From contig JAGQUX010000009.1 in NCBI GenBank assembly GCA_020438215.1, positions 19,297 to 83,296 on the forward strand: a stretch of 64,000 bases of DNA, written 5' to 3'. Origin of the DNA: Armatimonadota bacterium (lineage in GTDB: Bacteria > Armatimonadota > Fimbriimonadia > Fimbriimonadales > Fimbriimonadaceae). A model generated the notes under the pieces. It searched no databases. It was not told where the DNA came from and saw nothing but the letters and a program-made list of their open reading frames with translations. Shown here piece by piece: positions 23,670 through 33,124 of this stretch. Within the stretch, counting starts at the first letter, position 1; every line of letters begins with the position of its first letter. The translations under genes were made by a program, and so were the position numbers.

Positions 23670-25626
23670 GCTCGCTTCTCTGAATGCGTCCAGTTTAGAC
23701 AATGCAGCCGATAATGCCCTCGGGGAAATGGGCCTGAAGCGGAGCACCGCTCAGTTCGATAAATCGATCTCGGATTTCTATCGGAATGGTTTATTTCGAT
23801 CACCATTTTATGAGGCCTGTTTTTCTGACGTTTGGCGAACCCCTTACCTACTCGAGGTCACGCAAGAAGAACTCACCTTTGCCAATCAACAACCCCATAA
23901 GACGATTTCGCTCGCTTCCCGTCTCACAGATTCAGGCGTTCGTCGCGATCTCTTGGGTGACCCTGCCGGTATCGCCGCCCAAAACACCACTGATAAGAAC
24001 TCCTTCCGTGTTGCCCTAGAACGCATGAAACAACGCGGGCTCATCACCACCGATATCCCTCCCACCGACTCAATCCCGCTAGAAGTGCAGTCTGCCGCGG
24101 CTGTTGTTCTTCAAGTCATGATGGACTCCGAACCGTACCGGGAGGCCGCGTTCGCTGAAGTTCAAGAAATGTCTGATACATTCAAGCGGGCTATCACCAC
24201 CGATCCAGATGTTGCCAACCCAGTGATGGAGCGGCGAAGCCGTCGCGAAATCGAAAACATGGACCTGGCTCCGCTTTATGCCGGTGCGCAAGACATTGCC
24301 GCTGCCGTTCAGGTTGCTACCACTCGCGTAACAACTCTCGAAGGGGGTTCGTTTATGTGGCGACTCACCACCGCACTCGGCGACATTGTGCTTTCCAGCG
24401 GTTCGGACAACATGTACGTCGATCAGAAAATCTTGCTGTGCATTGATCTCAGCGGGAAAGACACCTACATCAACTGCCCAACGAACCAAACGGTGAACCA
24501 ATGGCTCAGCGTTGTGATTGATCGTTCTGGCGATGACAAGTATCTTTCCAGCAGTGGGTTCGAGGGCAAGACCGTAGCGGAAGCCACAACCCGAAAAGCT
24601 CAACGCGGGCTACCTGGCCCCGGCTCGGCAACCATGGGATACACATTCCTCATTGATATGGAGGGCAACGACCTGTATCGCTCCGCACGCTCTTCTTTTG
24701 GATCGGCGACGTTTGGAGTTGCATTTATGCGAGATTCCGGCGGCGATGACATCTACGATGTGTACGGCGAGAGCCTCGGCTACGGCAAATTCGGCATCGG
24801 CATCCTTGAAGATGTGGAGGGCAAGGACATCTACACCGGATTCACCCAATGCCAAGGGATCGGGATGCCTGGCGGCGTTGGCTTGCTCATTGACCAATCT
24901 GGGGATGACACCTATCTTGCTGATGACACCGTCATTGACTTCCCTAGTGCGCAATCTGCCGAACACAACGTCAGCATGGCGCAGGGAGCGGGCTATGGTC
25001 GCCGCATGGATTATGTCGATGGTCGCTCCATCGCTGGTGGAATCGGGATGCTAATCGACACTCGTGGCAATGACTCCTACACCTGTGGCGTCTTTGGGCA
25101 GGGCACCGGATACTGGATGGGCGTTGGTGTCCTCACCGATAAAGACGGTAACGACAAATACACCGGTCAGTGGTATGTGCAGGGAGCGGCGGCTCACTTT
25201 GGCATCGGCTACTTGCAAGATCGCGCTGGCAAAGACGAGTACACCGCCTATATGAACATGGCGCAAGGTGCGGGGCACGACTTCTCGGTGGGCTACCTCA
25301 TCGACGAATCTGGAGACGATCTTTATCTCGGTACTTCGCTATCGTTGGGGGCAGGCAATGCAAACGGAATCGGCATTTTCTTCGACCTGGATGGGGCTGA
25401 CACTTACACGGCAAAAGGGAATGACTGTTTTGGTCGTGCGCGAGCCAATACAGATGGTTCGCTCCGGTCAAAAGCGTTCTCCCTTGGGTTCTTTTATGAT
25501 GGTGGCGGCCGCGACACCTATCCCGCTGGCTACGACTGGATTGACAACGCAAAACGCTCGGTGGGATACGCAACCAAAAACGATCGTCCCGAAGACTCTG
25601 CCTTGGGAATCTTCTACGACCGATAA
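23635..25626 (+). CDS. Repeat protein with D-x-x-G-x-D-x-Y motifs
   Basis: I do not recognise a named family. The 663-residue protein has a hydrophobic N-terminus (MNSLAMVVSFGMLASLNASS) that could be a signal peptide and a helical region to about residue 260. About twelve repeats of some 30-40 residues then follow, each carrying Gly-rich strands and D-x-x-G-[NDK]-D-x-Y (IDQSGDDTY, IDTRGNDSY, TDKDGNDKY, QDRAGKDEY). The acidic turn suggests calcium binding and a stacked beta solenoid. The start is uncertain: ATG 23635, 23650 and 23668 are possible, and the first lies inside the divergent hydrolase gene. It precedes the rhomboid gene by 42 bases. Confidence 0.8.
   Translation: MNSLAMVVSFGMLASLNASSLDNAADNALGEMGLKRSTAQFDKSISDFYRNGLFRSPFYEACFSDVWRTPYLLEVTQEELTFANQQPHKTISLASRLTDSGVRRDLLGDPAGIAAQNTTDKNSFRVALERMKQRGLITTDIPPTDSIPLEVQSAAAVVLQVMMDSEPYREAAFAEVQEMSDTFKRAITTDPDVANPVMERRSRREIENMDLAPLYAGAQDIAAAVQVATTRVTTLEGGSFMWRLTTALGDIVLSSGSDNMYVDQKILLCIDLSGKDTYINCPTNQTVNQWLSVVIDRSGDDKYLSSSGFEGKTVAEATTRKAQRGLPGPGSATMGYTFLIDMEGNDLYRSARSSFGSATFGVAFMRDSGGDDIYDVYGESLGYGKFGIGILEDVEGKDIYTGFTQCQGIGMPGGVGLLIDQSGDDTYLADDTVIDFPSAQSAEHNVSMAQGAGYGRRMDYVDGRSIAGGIGMLIDTRGNDSYTCGVFGQGTGYWMGVGVLTDKDGNDKYTGQWYVQGAAAHFGIGYLQDRAGKDEYTAYMNMAQGAGHDFSVGYLIDESGDDLYLGTSLSLGAGNANGIGIFFDLDGADTYTAKGNDCFGRARANTDGSLRSKAFSLGFFYDGGGRDTYPAGYDWIDNAKRSVGYATKNDRPEDSALGIFYDR
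24442..25525 (+). repeat. About twelve diverged in-frame coding repeats
   Basis: The repeats encode I/L-x-D-x-x-G-x-D-x-Y followed by a Gly-rich stretch (for example GYGKFGIGILEDVEGKDIY). Spacing is about 30-55 codons. The DNA copies are well diverged, so the array is old and protein-selected, not a recent tandem expansion. Confidence 0.75.
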
Positions 25627-25668
25627 CTGTTGGTCTTGCCTATGACGGGAGTAACATAACCGGCGCGC

Positions 25669-26355
25669 ATGATCCCAATTCGCGACAACATCGTCAGCCG
25701 GGAAAAGCCGATTTTGGTCTACACCCTCATCGGTCTTTTGGTGCTGATTTACTTCTGGGATCGTGGTGGCGGGCTCAGTGGGCCGAGTATCGCTTTTGCC
25801 GACCTCACCTTCCGTCCACGCGAAGTCATCAAGGGGTTCACTTCACTGGGCGACCCGATGGCATTCGCGAAGATTTTTACGAGCATGTTTCTGCACGGGA
25901 ACCTGGCTCACCTCATCGGGAATATCCTGTTCCTTTGGGCGTTCGGCCCGAATGTCGAGCGAGCCATTGGCGGAATGCGATTTGCGCTCTACTACCTTTT
26001 CTGGGGAATTCTCGCCGCCGGAGCCCACATCTTCGTTGATCCCGCTTCCATGACCCCAGTTCTAGGAGCATCAGGAGCAATCGGCGGAGTTTTGGGAGCG
26101 TATTTCCTTCTCTTCCCGGGGAGCCGTGTCTCGGTTGTGATTCCGCCGCTGTTTTTCCTGCCGTTTCAGGTCGCAAGCTGGGTGCTCTTGGGAGGCTGGT
26201 TCCTCTTTCAGATATTTCTCCCCCAACAAGGGGTGGCAAACTGGGCCCATGCGGGGGGCTTCCTGGCAGGAATGCTCACAATTCTGATGCTTGGTGGACG
26301 AAAGAAAGTCCTTGCTGGGCGTGACTTCAAAGAACTTGAGGATGACGATGACTAA
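25669..26355 (+). CDS. Rhomboid-family intramembrane serine protease
   Basis: Inner-membrane protease with six predicted membrane segments in 228 residues. HGNLAHLIGN (76-85), the catalytic Ser135 in LGASGAIGGVLGAY and His194 in NWAHAGGFLAG are all present, so it should be active. The loop GLSGPSIAFADLTFRPREVI after the first membrane segment resembles the group of bacterial rhomboids with an extended L1 region. Its end overlaps the DUF5693 gene, making it the first gene of a long envelope cluster. Substrates are unknown. Confidence 0.93.
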   Translation: MIPIRDNIVSREKPILVYTLIGLLVLIYFWDRGGGLSGPSIAFADLTFRPREVIKGFTSLGDPMAFAKIFTSMFLHGNLAHLIGNILFLWAFGPNVERAIGGMRFALYYLFWGILAAGAHIFVDPASMTPVLGASGAIGGVLGAYFLLFPGSRVSVVIPPLFFLPFQVASWVLLGGWFLFQIFLPQQGVANWAHAGGFLAGMLTILMLGGRKKVLAGRDFKELEDDDD

Positions 26356-28162
26356 ACCACCGATTTGGGTCTGGATATGTATGGCTGGGCTGGCGATTGC
26401 AAGCCTCATCGGAATCTCGTATCGCTACAAAGTCGAGAAGTCGAATCGCGCCGTTGGAATTGTTGTCGAAGCGCAGACCGTTGCCGATCTGAACCCCTCC
26501 ATTAGCATCCAGGAGAAGTGGCAACTTCTGAAAGAAGCTGGTGTCACCGGGGTGGTCATCAACGAGGAGTATCTCGGCGAGTGGTATGGCAATAAAGTCA
26601 CCACCAACCAAGTTTCCGGCATCACCAGCATTGATTCCCGCAATGTACTCCCCGGAGAGCTTGCGCGCATCGAAGATTCTCTCAAAGCATACGGCATCAG
26701 CTATGGACGCGCGGCAGAAGGTGGATTTCTGGTCACCGCATCAGAAAGCAGCCTCAAACGGCTCTCTCTCGGCCTGCCGACAAACCAGCTTCCTCCTCCA
26801 GAACTAGAACTAGACATAGTTTCGCGCTTCTCCAACTCAGAGTTACTGACAAAAGAGGCAATGGCCTGGCTCGTTTCCACCGCCAAATCACAAGGGTCGG
26901 AGTATTTCCTTCCGCTTGGCGATGCCGTTCCTGGGGCAGCTAAACACATTGACGATTTCATCGAAATTCTGAGCGCTAACCAAGTCAAGTATCTCGAAGC
27001 GGAATTCACCAAAACCGTCGGAGAATCCGGCGTCAAAGCCAAACACCCAGAAATGGTGATTCGTCTCCATGCCGCGCAGTCAGCTGAGCTAATCCGTATG
27101 GGCAAGGCCGCCGTTGTGGAGCGATACGCCAAAGCCGCCCGCGAACGAAACATGCGGATGCTTCTCGTTCGCCCAATGGACGTTTCGGATGGAATCGAAG
27201 GATTTGCCGGGTTGGTCAGCTCCATCAAAAACGCAGTGATCAAAGATGGAGGCGGAGTCAAAAGTCCAAGACCATTTGACAACCCTGGACGCCCCAGCTG
27301 GATTCCGATCTTGATCGCCGTTTTCCTTGCTCCGATTCTGTTCTGGGTAGGAACGGCACTGTTTTCAGGTGGATTGGGCAAGCTCGCCGGATTGGCCGGA
27401 GCTCTTGCAGGGTTACTCCCTGCCCACCCCTCTTTTATCGGGTTGGGAGCACTCGCCGGCTCAATTGGAGTTCTCTTGGTCGGATATATGTGGCTTCTTA
27501 GCCAAGAGAAGATCAAGCCGCTGATCGGATACCTTGTTGTTTCAGTAAGCAGCATCGTTGCAGGGCTCCAGGTGGCTGGGTTGATGGTCGGGCAACAGTA
27601 CATGATCCAAGCGGCAATCTTCCCAGGAGTCAAAGCACAAACGTTCCTGCCGATTTTCATCATCGCCTACCTTTGCCTTGCCAAATTCACTCCGATCAAA
27701 GATTTTCTCAAGACACCGGTTCAGTGGGGCACAGCGTTCGGAACACTTTTCGTCTTGATAGCTCTGCAGTTCATGATGTCGCGCACGGGCAACGATAACC
27801 CGGCGGGTGTCAGCGGCCTCGAGCTTCAGTTCCGCGACCTGCTTGATGCTCTGCTTCCTGCCCGACCACGCACCAAAGAATTCATGATCGGGCACCCTGC
27901 CTTAGTGGTTGGCCTCGGGCTTCTTGCTGGAAGCGTTGAGAAACCCAAGTGGCGCGGAATTGGGCTTGCCTTCCTTGCTTTTTCCGTGATTGGTCAAACC
28001 AGTGTCACCAACACAATGTGCCATTTGCATACCCCCGTCGAACTCAGTCTCATGCGAGTCGTCATTGGTCATGTCTTCGGTGGTATTCTCGGACTTCTTG
28101 GTTTGGGATTGATTAAATCTTTGTTGCCACGCTTATTTGAGGGAAAAACGGGCAGTGTCTAA
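26348..28162 (+). CDS. DUF5693-family membrane protein
   Basis: Protein of 604 residues with an N-terminal membrane anchor (WVWICMAGLAIASLIGISY), an extracytoplasmic alpha/beta domain of about 280 residues (SIQEKWQLLKEAGVTGVVIN, MRMLLVRPM) and a C-terminal half with about eight to ten membrane segments. This layout and its place directly before csaB match DUF5693, which is often next to pyruvyl transferase genes. I chose ATG 26348 because GAGG lies six bases upstream. Overlaps with rhomboid and csaB show co-translation. A role in polymer transport or modification is inferred from context only. Confidence 0.75.
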   Translation: MTKPPIWVWICMAGLAIASLIGISYRYKVEKSNRAVGIVVEAQTVADLNPSISIQEKWQLLKEAGVTGVVINEEYLGEWYGNKVTTNQVSGITSIDSRNVLPGELARIEDSLKAYGISYGRAAEGGFLVTASESSLKRLSLGLPTNQLPPPELELDIVSRFSNSELLTKEAMAWLVSTAKSQGSEYFLPLGDAVPGAAKHIDDFIEILSANQVKYLEAEFTKTVGESGVKAKHPEMVIRLHAAQSAELIRMGKAAVVERYAKAARERNMRMLLVRPMDVSDGIEGFAGLVSSIKNAVIKDGGGVKSPRPFDNPGRPSWIPILIAVFLAPILFWVGTALFSGGLGKLAGLAGALAGLLPAHPSFIGLGALAGSIGVLLVGYMWLLSQEKIKPLIGYLVVSVSSIVAGLQVAGLMVGQQYMIQAAIFPGVKAQTFLPIFIIAYLCLAKFTPIKDFLKTPVQWGTAFGTLFVLIALQFMMSRTGNDNPAGVSGLELQFRDLLDALLPARPRTKEFMIGHPALVVGLGLLAGSVEKPKWRGIGLAFLAFSVIGQTSVTNTMCHLHTPVELSLMRVVIGHVFGGILGLLGLGLIKSLLPRLFEGKTGSV

Positions 28163-29219
28163 GTTATTACTTGCCGGCTATTTTGGGTCTGGGAATCTCG
28201 GCGATGATGCCATTCTTCTGGGCTTTGCTCGGGGTATTGAGCCCCATGGTCACGAATTCAAAGTTGTTGCGGGGAGCGCAGAGCGACTCATGCGCAATTA
28301 CGGGCTAATCGGAATTTCAAAGACTGAAATGGATCGCGTTAAAACAGCGATCAAAGAGTGTGATGCCTTGGTCTTCCCCGGCGGGAGCATTTTCCAAGAT
28401 GTGACGAGCGTCCGCAGCGTTGCTTACTACAGCAATTTGGTCAAGCTCGCTAAGAAAGAAAACAAGAAGGTGATCATGCTAGGTCAAGGGATTGGGCCAC
28501 TCAATCGCTTTATCGGCAAGAGCATGGCGGTGAGCGCATTCAACTCGTGCGATGCCATCGCCGTACGCGATCCCCAATCCATCAACACGCTTCGCTCGCT
28601 TGGCGTCAAGGTCAACCCTCAGCTCACCGCTGACACTGCATTCCTGCTTCAAAAACCAGAACTGAAAGAAGAATCATCCAGCTTTGGTGTTGCCGGGATG
28701 AAAACCATCGGCATTTCTATGCGCCCTTTTGGGAAAGAAAAGGAAACGATGGCGATCTTCACAGAGCTCATCAAAAAGCTACACGGGGCGGGATACGTGC
28801 CCACGATGGTCAATCTGGATGAAACGGAAGATCAACCGCTCGTCACCAAAATGGCGAAAACATACGGCGGAAAACTTCCGGAATTGCGCGGTGTCAATCA
28901 TCCAATTCAGCTGATGGAGCGACTGTCACGGATGGAAGCCATTATCGGGATGCGGCTTCACTCGGGAATTCTTGCTTCGATCGTGGGTGTTCCTCCGTAT
29001 TTGCTCTCATATGACCCCAAAGTAAGCGCATTTGCGAACGTCATGGGCTTCTCAACCCCTCTTCCCATGGAAGGGATCACCGCCGACCGAATTTTCAATG
29101 GCTTCCAGACTTTCATCAAAGATCGAGACCGAATTGCGGAAAGCATCGTCAAGCGAAGCGAAGAGCAGAGAAAGCTTTCTCAAGGGAACATTGACCTGCT
29201 CAATCAGACCCTTGGCTAA
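28155..29219 (+). CDS. csaB: CsaB-type polysaccharide pyruvyl transferase
   Basis: Transfers pyruvate as a ketal onto cell-envelope polysaccharide; in other bacteria this makes the anchor for SLH-domain S-layer proteins. The 354 residues start at GTG 28155 inside the previous gene. Typical motifs are LAGYFGSGNLGDDAILLGF, LVFPGGSIFQDVTS, VIMLGQGIGPL and the donor-site IGMRLHSGILASIVGVP. It follows DUF5693 by overlap and is itself overlapped by the outer-membrane protein gene, so pyruvylation and outer-envelope assembly appear linked. Confidence 0.9.
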   Translation: MSKLLLAGYFGSGNLGDDAILLGFARGIEPHGHEFKVVAGSAERLMRNYGLIGISKTEMDRVKTAIKECDALVFPGGSIFQDVTSVRSVAYYSNLVKLAKKENKKVIMLGQGIGPLNRFIGKSMAVSAFNSCDAIAVRDPQSINTLRSLGVKVNPQLTADTAFLLQKPELKEESSSFGVAGMKTIGISMRPFGKEKETMAIFTELIKKLHGAGYVPTMVNLDETEDQPLVTKMAKTYGGKLPELRGVNHPIQLMERLSRMEAIIGMRLHSGILASIVGVPPYLLSYDPKVSAFANVMGFSTPLPMEGITADRIFNGFQTFIKDRDRIAESIVKRSEEQRKLSQGNIDLLNQTLG

Positions 29220-31749
29220 GCCGCTCACCTACGCGTTTCTTGCGTTGGGGATCGCTGTCTCGGCTCCAAGCCATGCCGAGAGCAAAACCGTTCAGTTCCT
29301 TTCCGATAAAGTTCTGAAGCGAATCAAGATTACAGGGTATCGAAGGCTGGGTTATCACATGAACTCAGTCACTGGCGACCGAGATGCATTCAACCAAACC
29401 AACTACGGCGGGCTCGGCGGAAACCGCTTTACCGATCTTGGCGTGATCCGCGTGGAAGGTCGCAAGGTTGGCGGTTACCTCGATTTCGATTTCAATATCC
29501 AAGACAGTCGTTTCCAAGACCCCCAAGGTGAGAAGTTCACCGTCGCCGTTGATGAGGGCAAGTGGAACGGTCGTCTTGGAGATATTCGCGGTCAGCTTCA
29601 AAACACGAACCGATTTGCCCGTGTGAACAACACCCTCCGCGGAGTTTCGCTCGCTTATGCCTCAAAAGGGTTTGATGCGCGAGTCATTGCCAGCGAGGCG
29701 CGGGGACAAGCACGTACTGTCACCATCCAGGGCACAAACTCATCCGGTCCGTACTACCTGCAAAGTAGCCAAATCATACGCGGCTCAGAACGAGTGGAAG
29801 TTGATGGCGTTCCCCAGGTCTTCGGGCAGGACTACACGATCGACTACGAAATCGGTTCCATCACATTTATGAACCGGGTGACCCTTGCCGGCAAGATCAT
29901 CCCCCCGACAAGCTCTATCGTTGTCACCTATGAATCGTTCAACTTCAATGGTTCAGCAGGACGAATTGAAGGGGTTGGGCTGAGTTACAACTTCGGTAAA
30001 TCGGGGAAGGTTGGATTCACCGGCATCCGCCAGATGGGGAACGGCACCAATCAGCAATCCACGCGTACCGAATTCTTCCAGGGATTTGGTGCACCATCAA
30101 CGCCCTACTTCCTGCAATTTGAGCCGCTCCTTACCCAGCCGATCATCATCCGTGTTGACGGCGTCATCCAAACCGAAGGGCTGGATTACCGCTTTGACAC
30201 AGGCAACCCGGCGATCTTCTACTTCAACCGCTTCATGCCTGCCGCCAGCGATATCCAGGTGGTTTACACGCCTAAACCCACCGCTGACGTCCAGGGTGAC
30301 CGCGAAACGATTGGTATTGACTACACTTTGCCACTTGGGAATAACGGAAACCTACTCCTTTCCCATGCAACAGGACGCCTCACGAATACTTTGAACCCAT
30401 CCAGCGGATCGGCAAAGGCGGCCGAACTCCGATACGGAAGCGGACCATTCACCCTCATCGCTGGAGTGCGCGATGTACCCGACGGATTTGTCTCCATCGA
30501 GAGCACTTCGTTCAACCGAAACGAGAAGGGACACAACTTTGACCTTGAATATAAACCCGAAAACGGCCAAATTTTTGGCATACGACAAAGCAACTACAGC
30601 ATCGCTCAGCGGACAGTTTCTGGCTCCACCACTAATATCACTCGCTCTCGATTTGCCCGTGCGGAAGCCAGCTACACCCTTCTTGGCGAGGCAAACAAAG
30701 GTTGGCCGATCTCTCTGACGGCAAGCCGAAACCAAGCTCGTACCGCGTCCAATGAGTCGGATATCGACACGATCTCGCTCGGCACCAACCGCGTATTCGG
30801 CAAGTTGAACACACGACTTTCAGCAGAAAAGCAGTCGGTGACGGGCACGACATCCGCAAACCTCTTTAGTTGGGTTCTAGGGGCGGACTATACATCCAGT
30901 AATGTGTGGAGCTTCAGCACAGAACTCGGACTGAGCCAAGTTGCCGCCAATGGCGAAAATGGCACCGGTCACGATATCAGCTTCACCTCCCGCTATCGCC
31001 CCAGCGACAGTTTCAACGTTCGCCTTCAGCTCGCCGATTCTGATGCGGGGCGGGTCAGTTCGATCTCAGGATTCAACAATGGATTTGGCACCGGATATAA
31101 CGGCAACGGATTCACCAGCGGTGCCGTTAGCCCAACTACGAACGCCGCCGCCGCCGGACGCCTTATGCGTCTCAGCGGGGACTGGCAAGTTGATGACCGC
31201 CTTGCTCTTATTGGCTCGGCTACGCTATTCCGATCAACCGGGAATATCACCTCCAACAGTGAAACCCGTGCGCTCAGCGGTGGAATCGACTACGATCTGG
31301 GCGGACGAACTCGTCTTTCCGGCACTTTGGATTTGAGTGACACACGGTTCATTGGCTCCGGGGTTCGATCTTCGGCAACAACGCTCAATATGTTCCTCAA
31401 CGGGAGCCCTGCGGGCCGATTCTCGTACCGTACTGGTGTGTCGGCTCTGGTTTCCGGTGGAGATAGCCAGTTCAAGCAAGATGCCCTCACCTTCGAAGCG
31501 GATATGAACTATAGCCTTGCCCCACGGCACTCACTCAATTTCAGCTTCAATTCGGGGCAAGTGACCGGTTATTTGCCACAGGATGACCTGGACATGGCTC
31601 TCACCTATCAATATCAGATTTGGGAGTCGCTGGCCCTCAACGTTGGCTACCGATTCCGTGATGTCAAGAACCGTGACATCAACTTGACCAGCGGCGCATA
31701 TCGCTCCCAAGGGCTCGATATCGTGCTGGCCTTCAACTTTTTCCGCTAG
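29191..31749 (+). CDS. Large outer-membrane beta-barrel protein
   Basis: Exported 852-residue protein. The signal peptide is LAKPLTYAFLALGIAVSAPS, cleaved near SHA. The first 380 residues include two related units (YYLQSSQIIRGSERVEVDGV and YFLQFEPLLTQPIIIRVDGV, each followed by a [DY]-Y-x-[IF]-D stretch and an IVVTYE or IQVVYT end). The remainder is alternating strands with aromatic girdles, ending DIVLAFNFFR, as in barrels of 16 or more strands. No TonB box or plug is apparent. Start is uncertain: TTG 29191 (after AAGGGA) or TTG 29212. It may be the outer-membrane pore of the cluster, but this is inference. Confidence 0.75.
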   Translation: MTCSIRPLAKPLTYAFLALGIAVSAPSHAESKTVQFLSDKVLKRIKITGYRRLGYHMNSVTGDRDAFNQTNYGGLGGNRFTDLGVIRVEGRKVGGYLDFDFNIQDSRFQDPQGEKFTVAVDEGKWNGRLGDIRGQLQNTNRFARVNNTLRGVSLAYASKGFDARVIASEARGQARTVTIQGTNSSGPYYLQSSQIIRGSERVEVDGVPQVFGQDYTIDYEIGSITFMNRVTLAGKIIPPTSSIVVTYESFNFNGSAGRIEGVGLSYNFGKSGKVGFTGIRQMGNGTNQQSTRTEFFQGFGAPSTPYFLQFEPLLTQPIIIRVDGVIQTEGLDYRFDTGNPAIFYFNRFMPAASDIQVVYTPKPTADVQGDRETIGIDYTLPLGNNGNLLLSHATGRLTNTLNPSSGSAKAAELRYGSGPFTLIAGVRDVPDGFVSIESTSFNRNEKGHNFDLEYKPENGQIFGIRQSNYSIAQRTVSGSTTNITRSRFARAEASYTLLGEANKGWPISLTASRNQARTASNESDIDTISLGTNRVFGKLNTRLSAEKQSVTGTTSANLFSWVLGADYTSSNVWSFSTELGLSQVAANGENGTGHDISFTSRYRPSDSFNVRLQLADSDAGRVSSISGFNNGFGTGYNGNGFTSGAVSPTTNAAAAGRLMRLSGDWQVDDRLALIGSATLFRSTGNITSNSETRALSGGIDYDLGGRTRLSGTLDLSDTRFIGSGVRSSATTLNMFLNGSPAGRFSYRTGVSALVSGGDSQFKQDALTFEADMNYSLAPRHSLNFSFNSGQVTGYLPQDDLDMALTYQYQIWESLALNVGYRFRDVKNRDINLTSGAYRSQGLDIVLAFNFFR

Positions 31750-31758
31750 GATCTATTC

Positions 31759-31794
31759 GTAACTCTCAGGAGGAAATATCCGTTAAAGAGTTAC
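31759..31794 (+). promoter_or_regulatory. Hairpin with AGGAGG in its loop before the lipoprotein gene
   Basis: GTAACTCT (31759-31766) and AGAGTTAC (31787-31794) form an 8-bp stem around a 20-base loop that contains AGGAGG and GGAAATATCC. It lies between the barrel gene and the ATG at 31810. A second AGGA lies closer to the ATG. It may control translation or processing of the polycistronic RNA. No T run follows, so it is not a normal terminator. Confidence 0.4.
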
Positions 31795-31809
31795 CAGGAA
31801 GACTGAGAA

Positions 31810-33108
31810 ATGAAATTATTGAATTGGATTGCAGTTGGACTCTCGGCTTTCGCCCTTTGGGGTTGTGTCGATACTGTTCCCCGTACGTCGTCGATTACCG
31901 GCAACGTCCTCGACCTAGATGGCCAACCCGTGCGAGACGCGACTGTGCGTGCTGGCGGATTGACCACCCAAACATCCGCAAACGGAGCTTATTCCTTCAA
32001 TTCGCTGCCGAACGGGCAAGTGGAAGTGGTTGCTGAGATTTTCAAAAATGGTCAGCAGTTCCGGGGACGAACCAATGTTCTCAACTTCGAGAACGATAAA
32101 AACGGCTCTGTCAGCATCGTTGTTGTCCCAACGAACCAGTCAGCAACTTTAACCGGGATCGTCCGCGACCGCGATGGCTTTATGCTGGAAGGAGCATCGG
32201 TGTTCGTTTACAACGGCTCTGGTGCCAGCCACCGCGCCTTCACCAACCTGAATGGTCGATTTACTATCCGTGATCTTGCTGCTGGATACACATACGCGGT
32301 CAGCGCAAGTGGTCAAGGTTATCGGAGCGACCAAACCACTTTCCAGCTCAACACCAACGAGACCCGCAACCTCGATTTCATTCTTGATAATCCCGGGTTG
32401 CCAACTCTCGATCCTCCGCAGAACATCGGTGTCACCTCGCTTGTTTCTCACCCAGACGCAACGCGGGCCGTCGGCAAAAACGAAGCCATCGAAAACGTGA
32501 TGCGGCTTTTTGACGGCAAAGACCGCAAGTTCATCAGCCGTTCTCGCGACGTTCGCACGGACATCAATGTCGAAGTGGAACTGTTCTGGGATGAGCAAAT
32601 CTTCCCCGATCAATTTGGCTACGGCATCTACCGCGCGGCTTCGGCAACGGGTGCACTCAGCGGTGTGGACTTCTACTTCGAGCCTCTGGCTCCGTACTAT
32701 GTTGATGGCGGCTTGAACCCGTTCAGCACATACAGCTACGCACTCACAACCATCTCAACTCTGTACCCCGACTTCCAAAATCAGACGGAATCGTCACTGA
32801 GTTCACGGATAGTTGTCGATACGCTCGGCTTGCTGAACGTCAACGACGTTCCCCTCACCGGGCCGATTACATTCTCGTGGCAGGGCGGTTCGGGTGCCGA
32901 CAACTACGTTGTCTTCGTATTTGATGAATTCCCCTCGATTGGTGTCGATTCTCTCTGGAATAACGCCAACAACCGCACGGTTGGACTGAGCCAGGTCTAT
33001 AACGGCCCATCGCTTCAAGCTGGTCGAACATACTACTACCTGGTTCTTGGGCTAGCGAATGGCGATGAGAGCCGAACGATTAGCCAAATTGGAACGTTCA
33101 TTCCTTAG
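31810..33108 (+). CDS. Lipoprotein with two carboxypeptidase-regulatory-like domains
   Basis: A 432-residue lipoprotein: signal MKLLNWIAVGLSAFALWGC with the lipidated Cys19. Two tandem CarboxypepD_reg-like beta-sandwich domains follow (ITGNVLDLDGQPVRDATVRA... SANGAYSFNSLP, and LTGIVRDRDGFMLEGASVFV... NLNGRFTIRDL). The C-terminal half looks like fibronectin-III-type strands (GPITFSWQGGSGADNYVVFV). Such proteins usually sit on the periplasmic or outer face and bind partners or glycans. It belongs to the envelope cluster, 16 bases before the next gene. Confidence 0.83.
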   Translation: MKLLNWIAVGLSAFALWGCVDTVPRTSSITGNVLDLDGQPVRDATVRAGGLTTQTSANGAYSFNSLPNGQVEVVAEIFKNGQQFRGRTNVLNFENDKNGSVSIVVVPTNQSATLTGIVRDRDGFMLEGASVFVYNGSGASHRAFTNLNGRFTIRDLAAGYTYAVSASGQGYRSDQTTFQLNTNETRNLDFILDNPGLPTLDPPQNIGVTSLVSHPDATRAVGKNEAIENVMRLFDGKDRKFISRSRDVRTDINVEVELFWDEQIFPDQFGYGIYRAASATGALSGVDFYFEPLAPYYVDGGLNPFSTYSYALTTISTLYPDFQNQTESSLSSRIVVDTLGLLNVNDVPLTGPITFSWQGGSGADNYVVFVFDEFPSIGVDSLWNNANNRTVGLSQVYNGPSLQAGRTYYYLVLGLANGDESRTISQIGTFIP

Positions 33109-33124
33109 AGGTTTTCAAACAAGC

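Noticed and set aside
24442..25525. Recent tandem DNA duplication in the repeat-protein gene
   Set aside because: The copies share protein motifs but differ widely at the DNA level and in spacing, so they are old.
26701..27663. Long reverse-strand open frame of 320 codons inside the DUF5693 gene
   Set aside because: It is a Pro/Ser/Arg-rich shadow of a strongly coding forward gene, with no start signal and no recognisable domain.
31759..31794. Cyclic-di-GMP or other known riboswitch before the lipoprotein gene
   Set aside because: The hairpin is too small and lacks the conserved junction and loop features of any riboswitch class I can recall.
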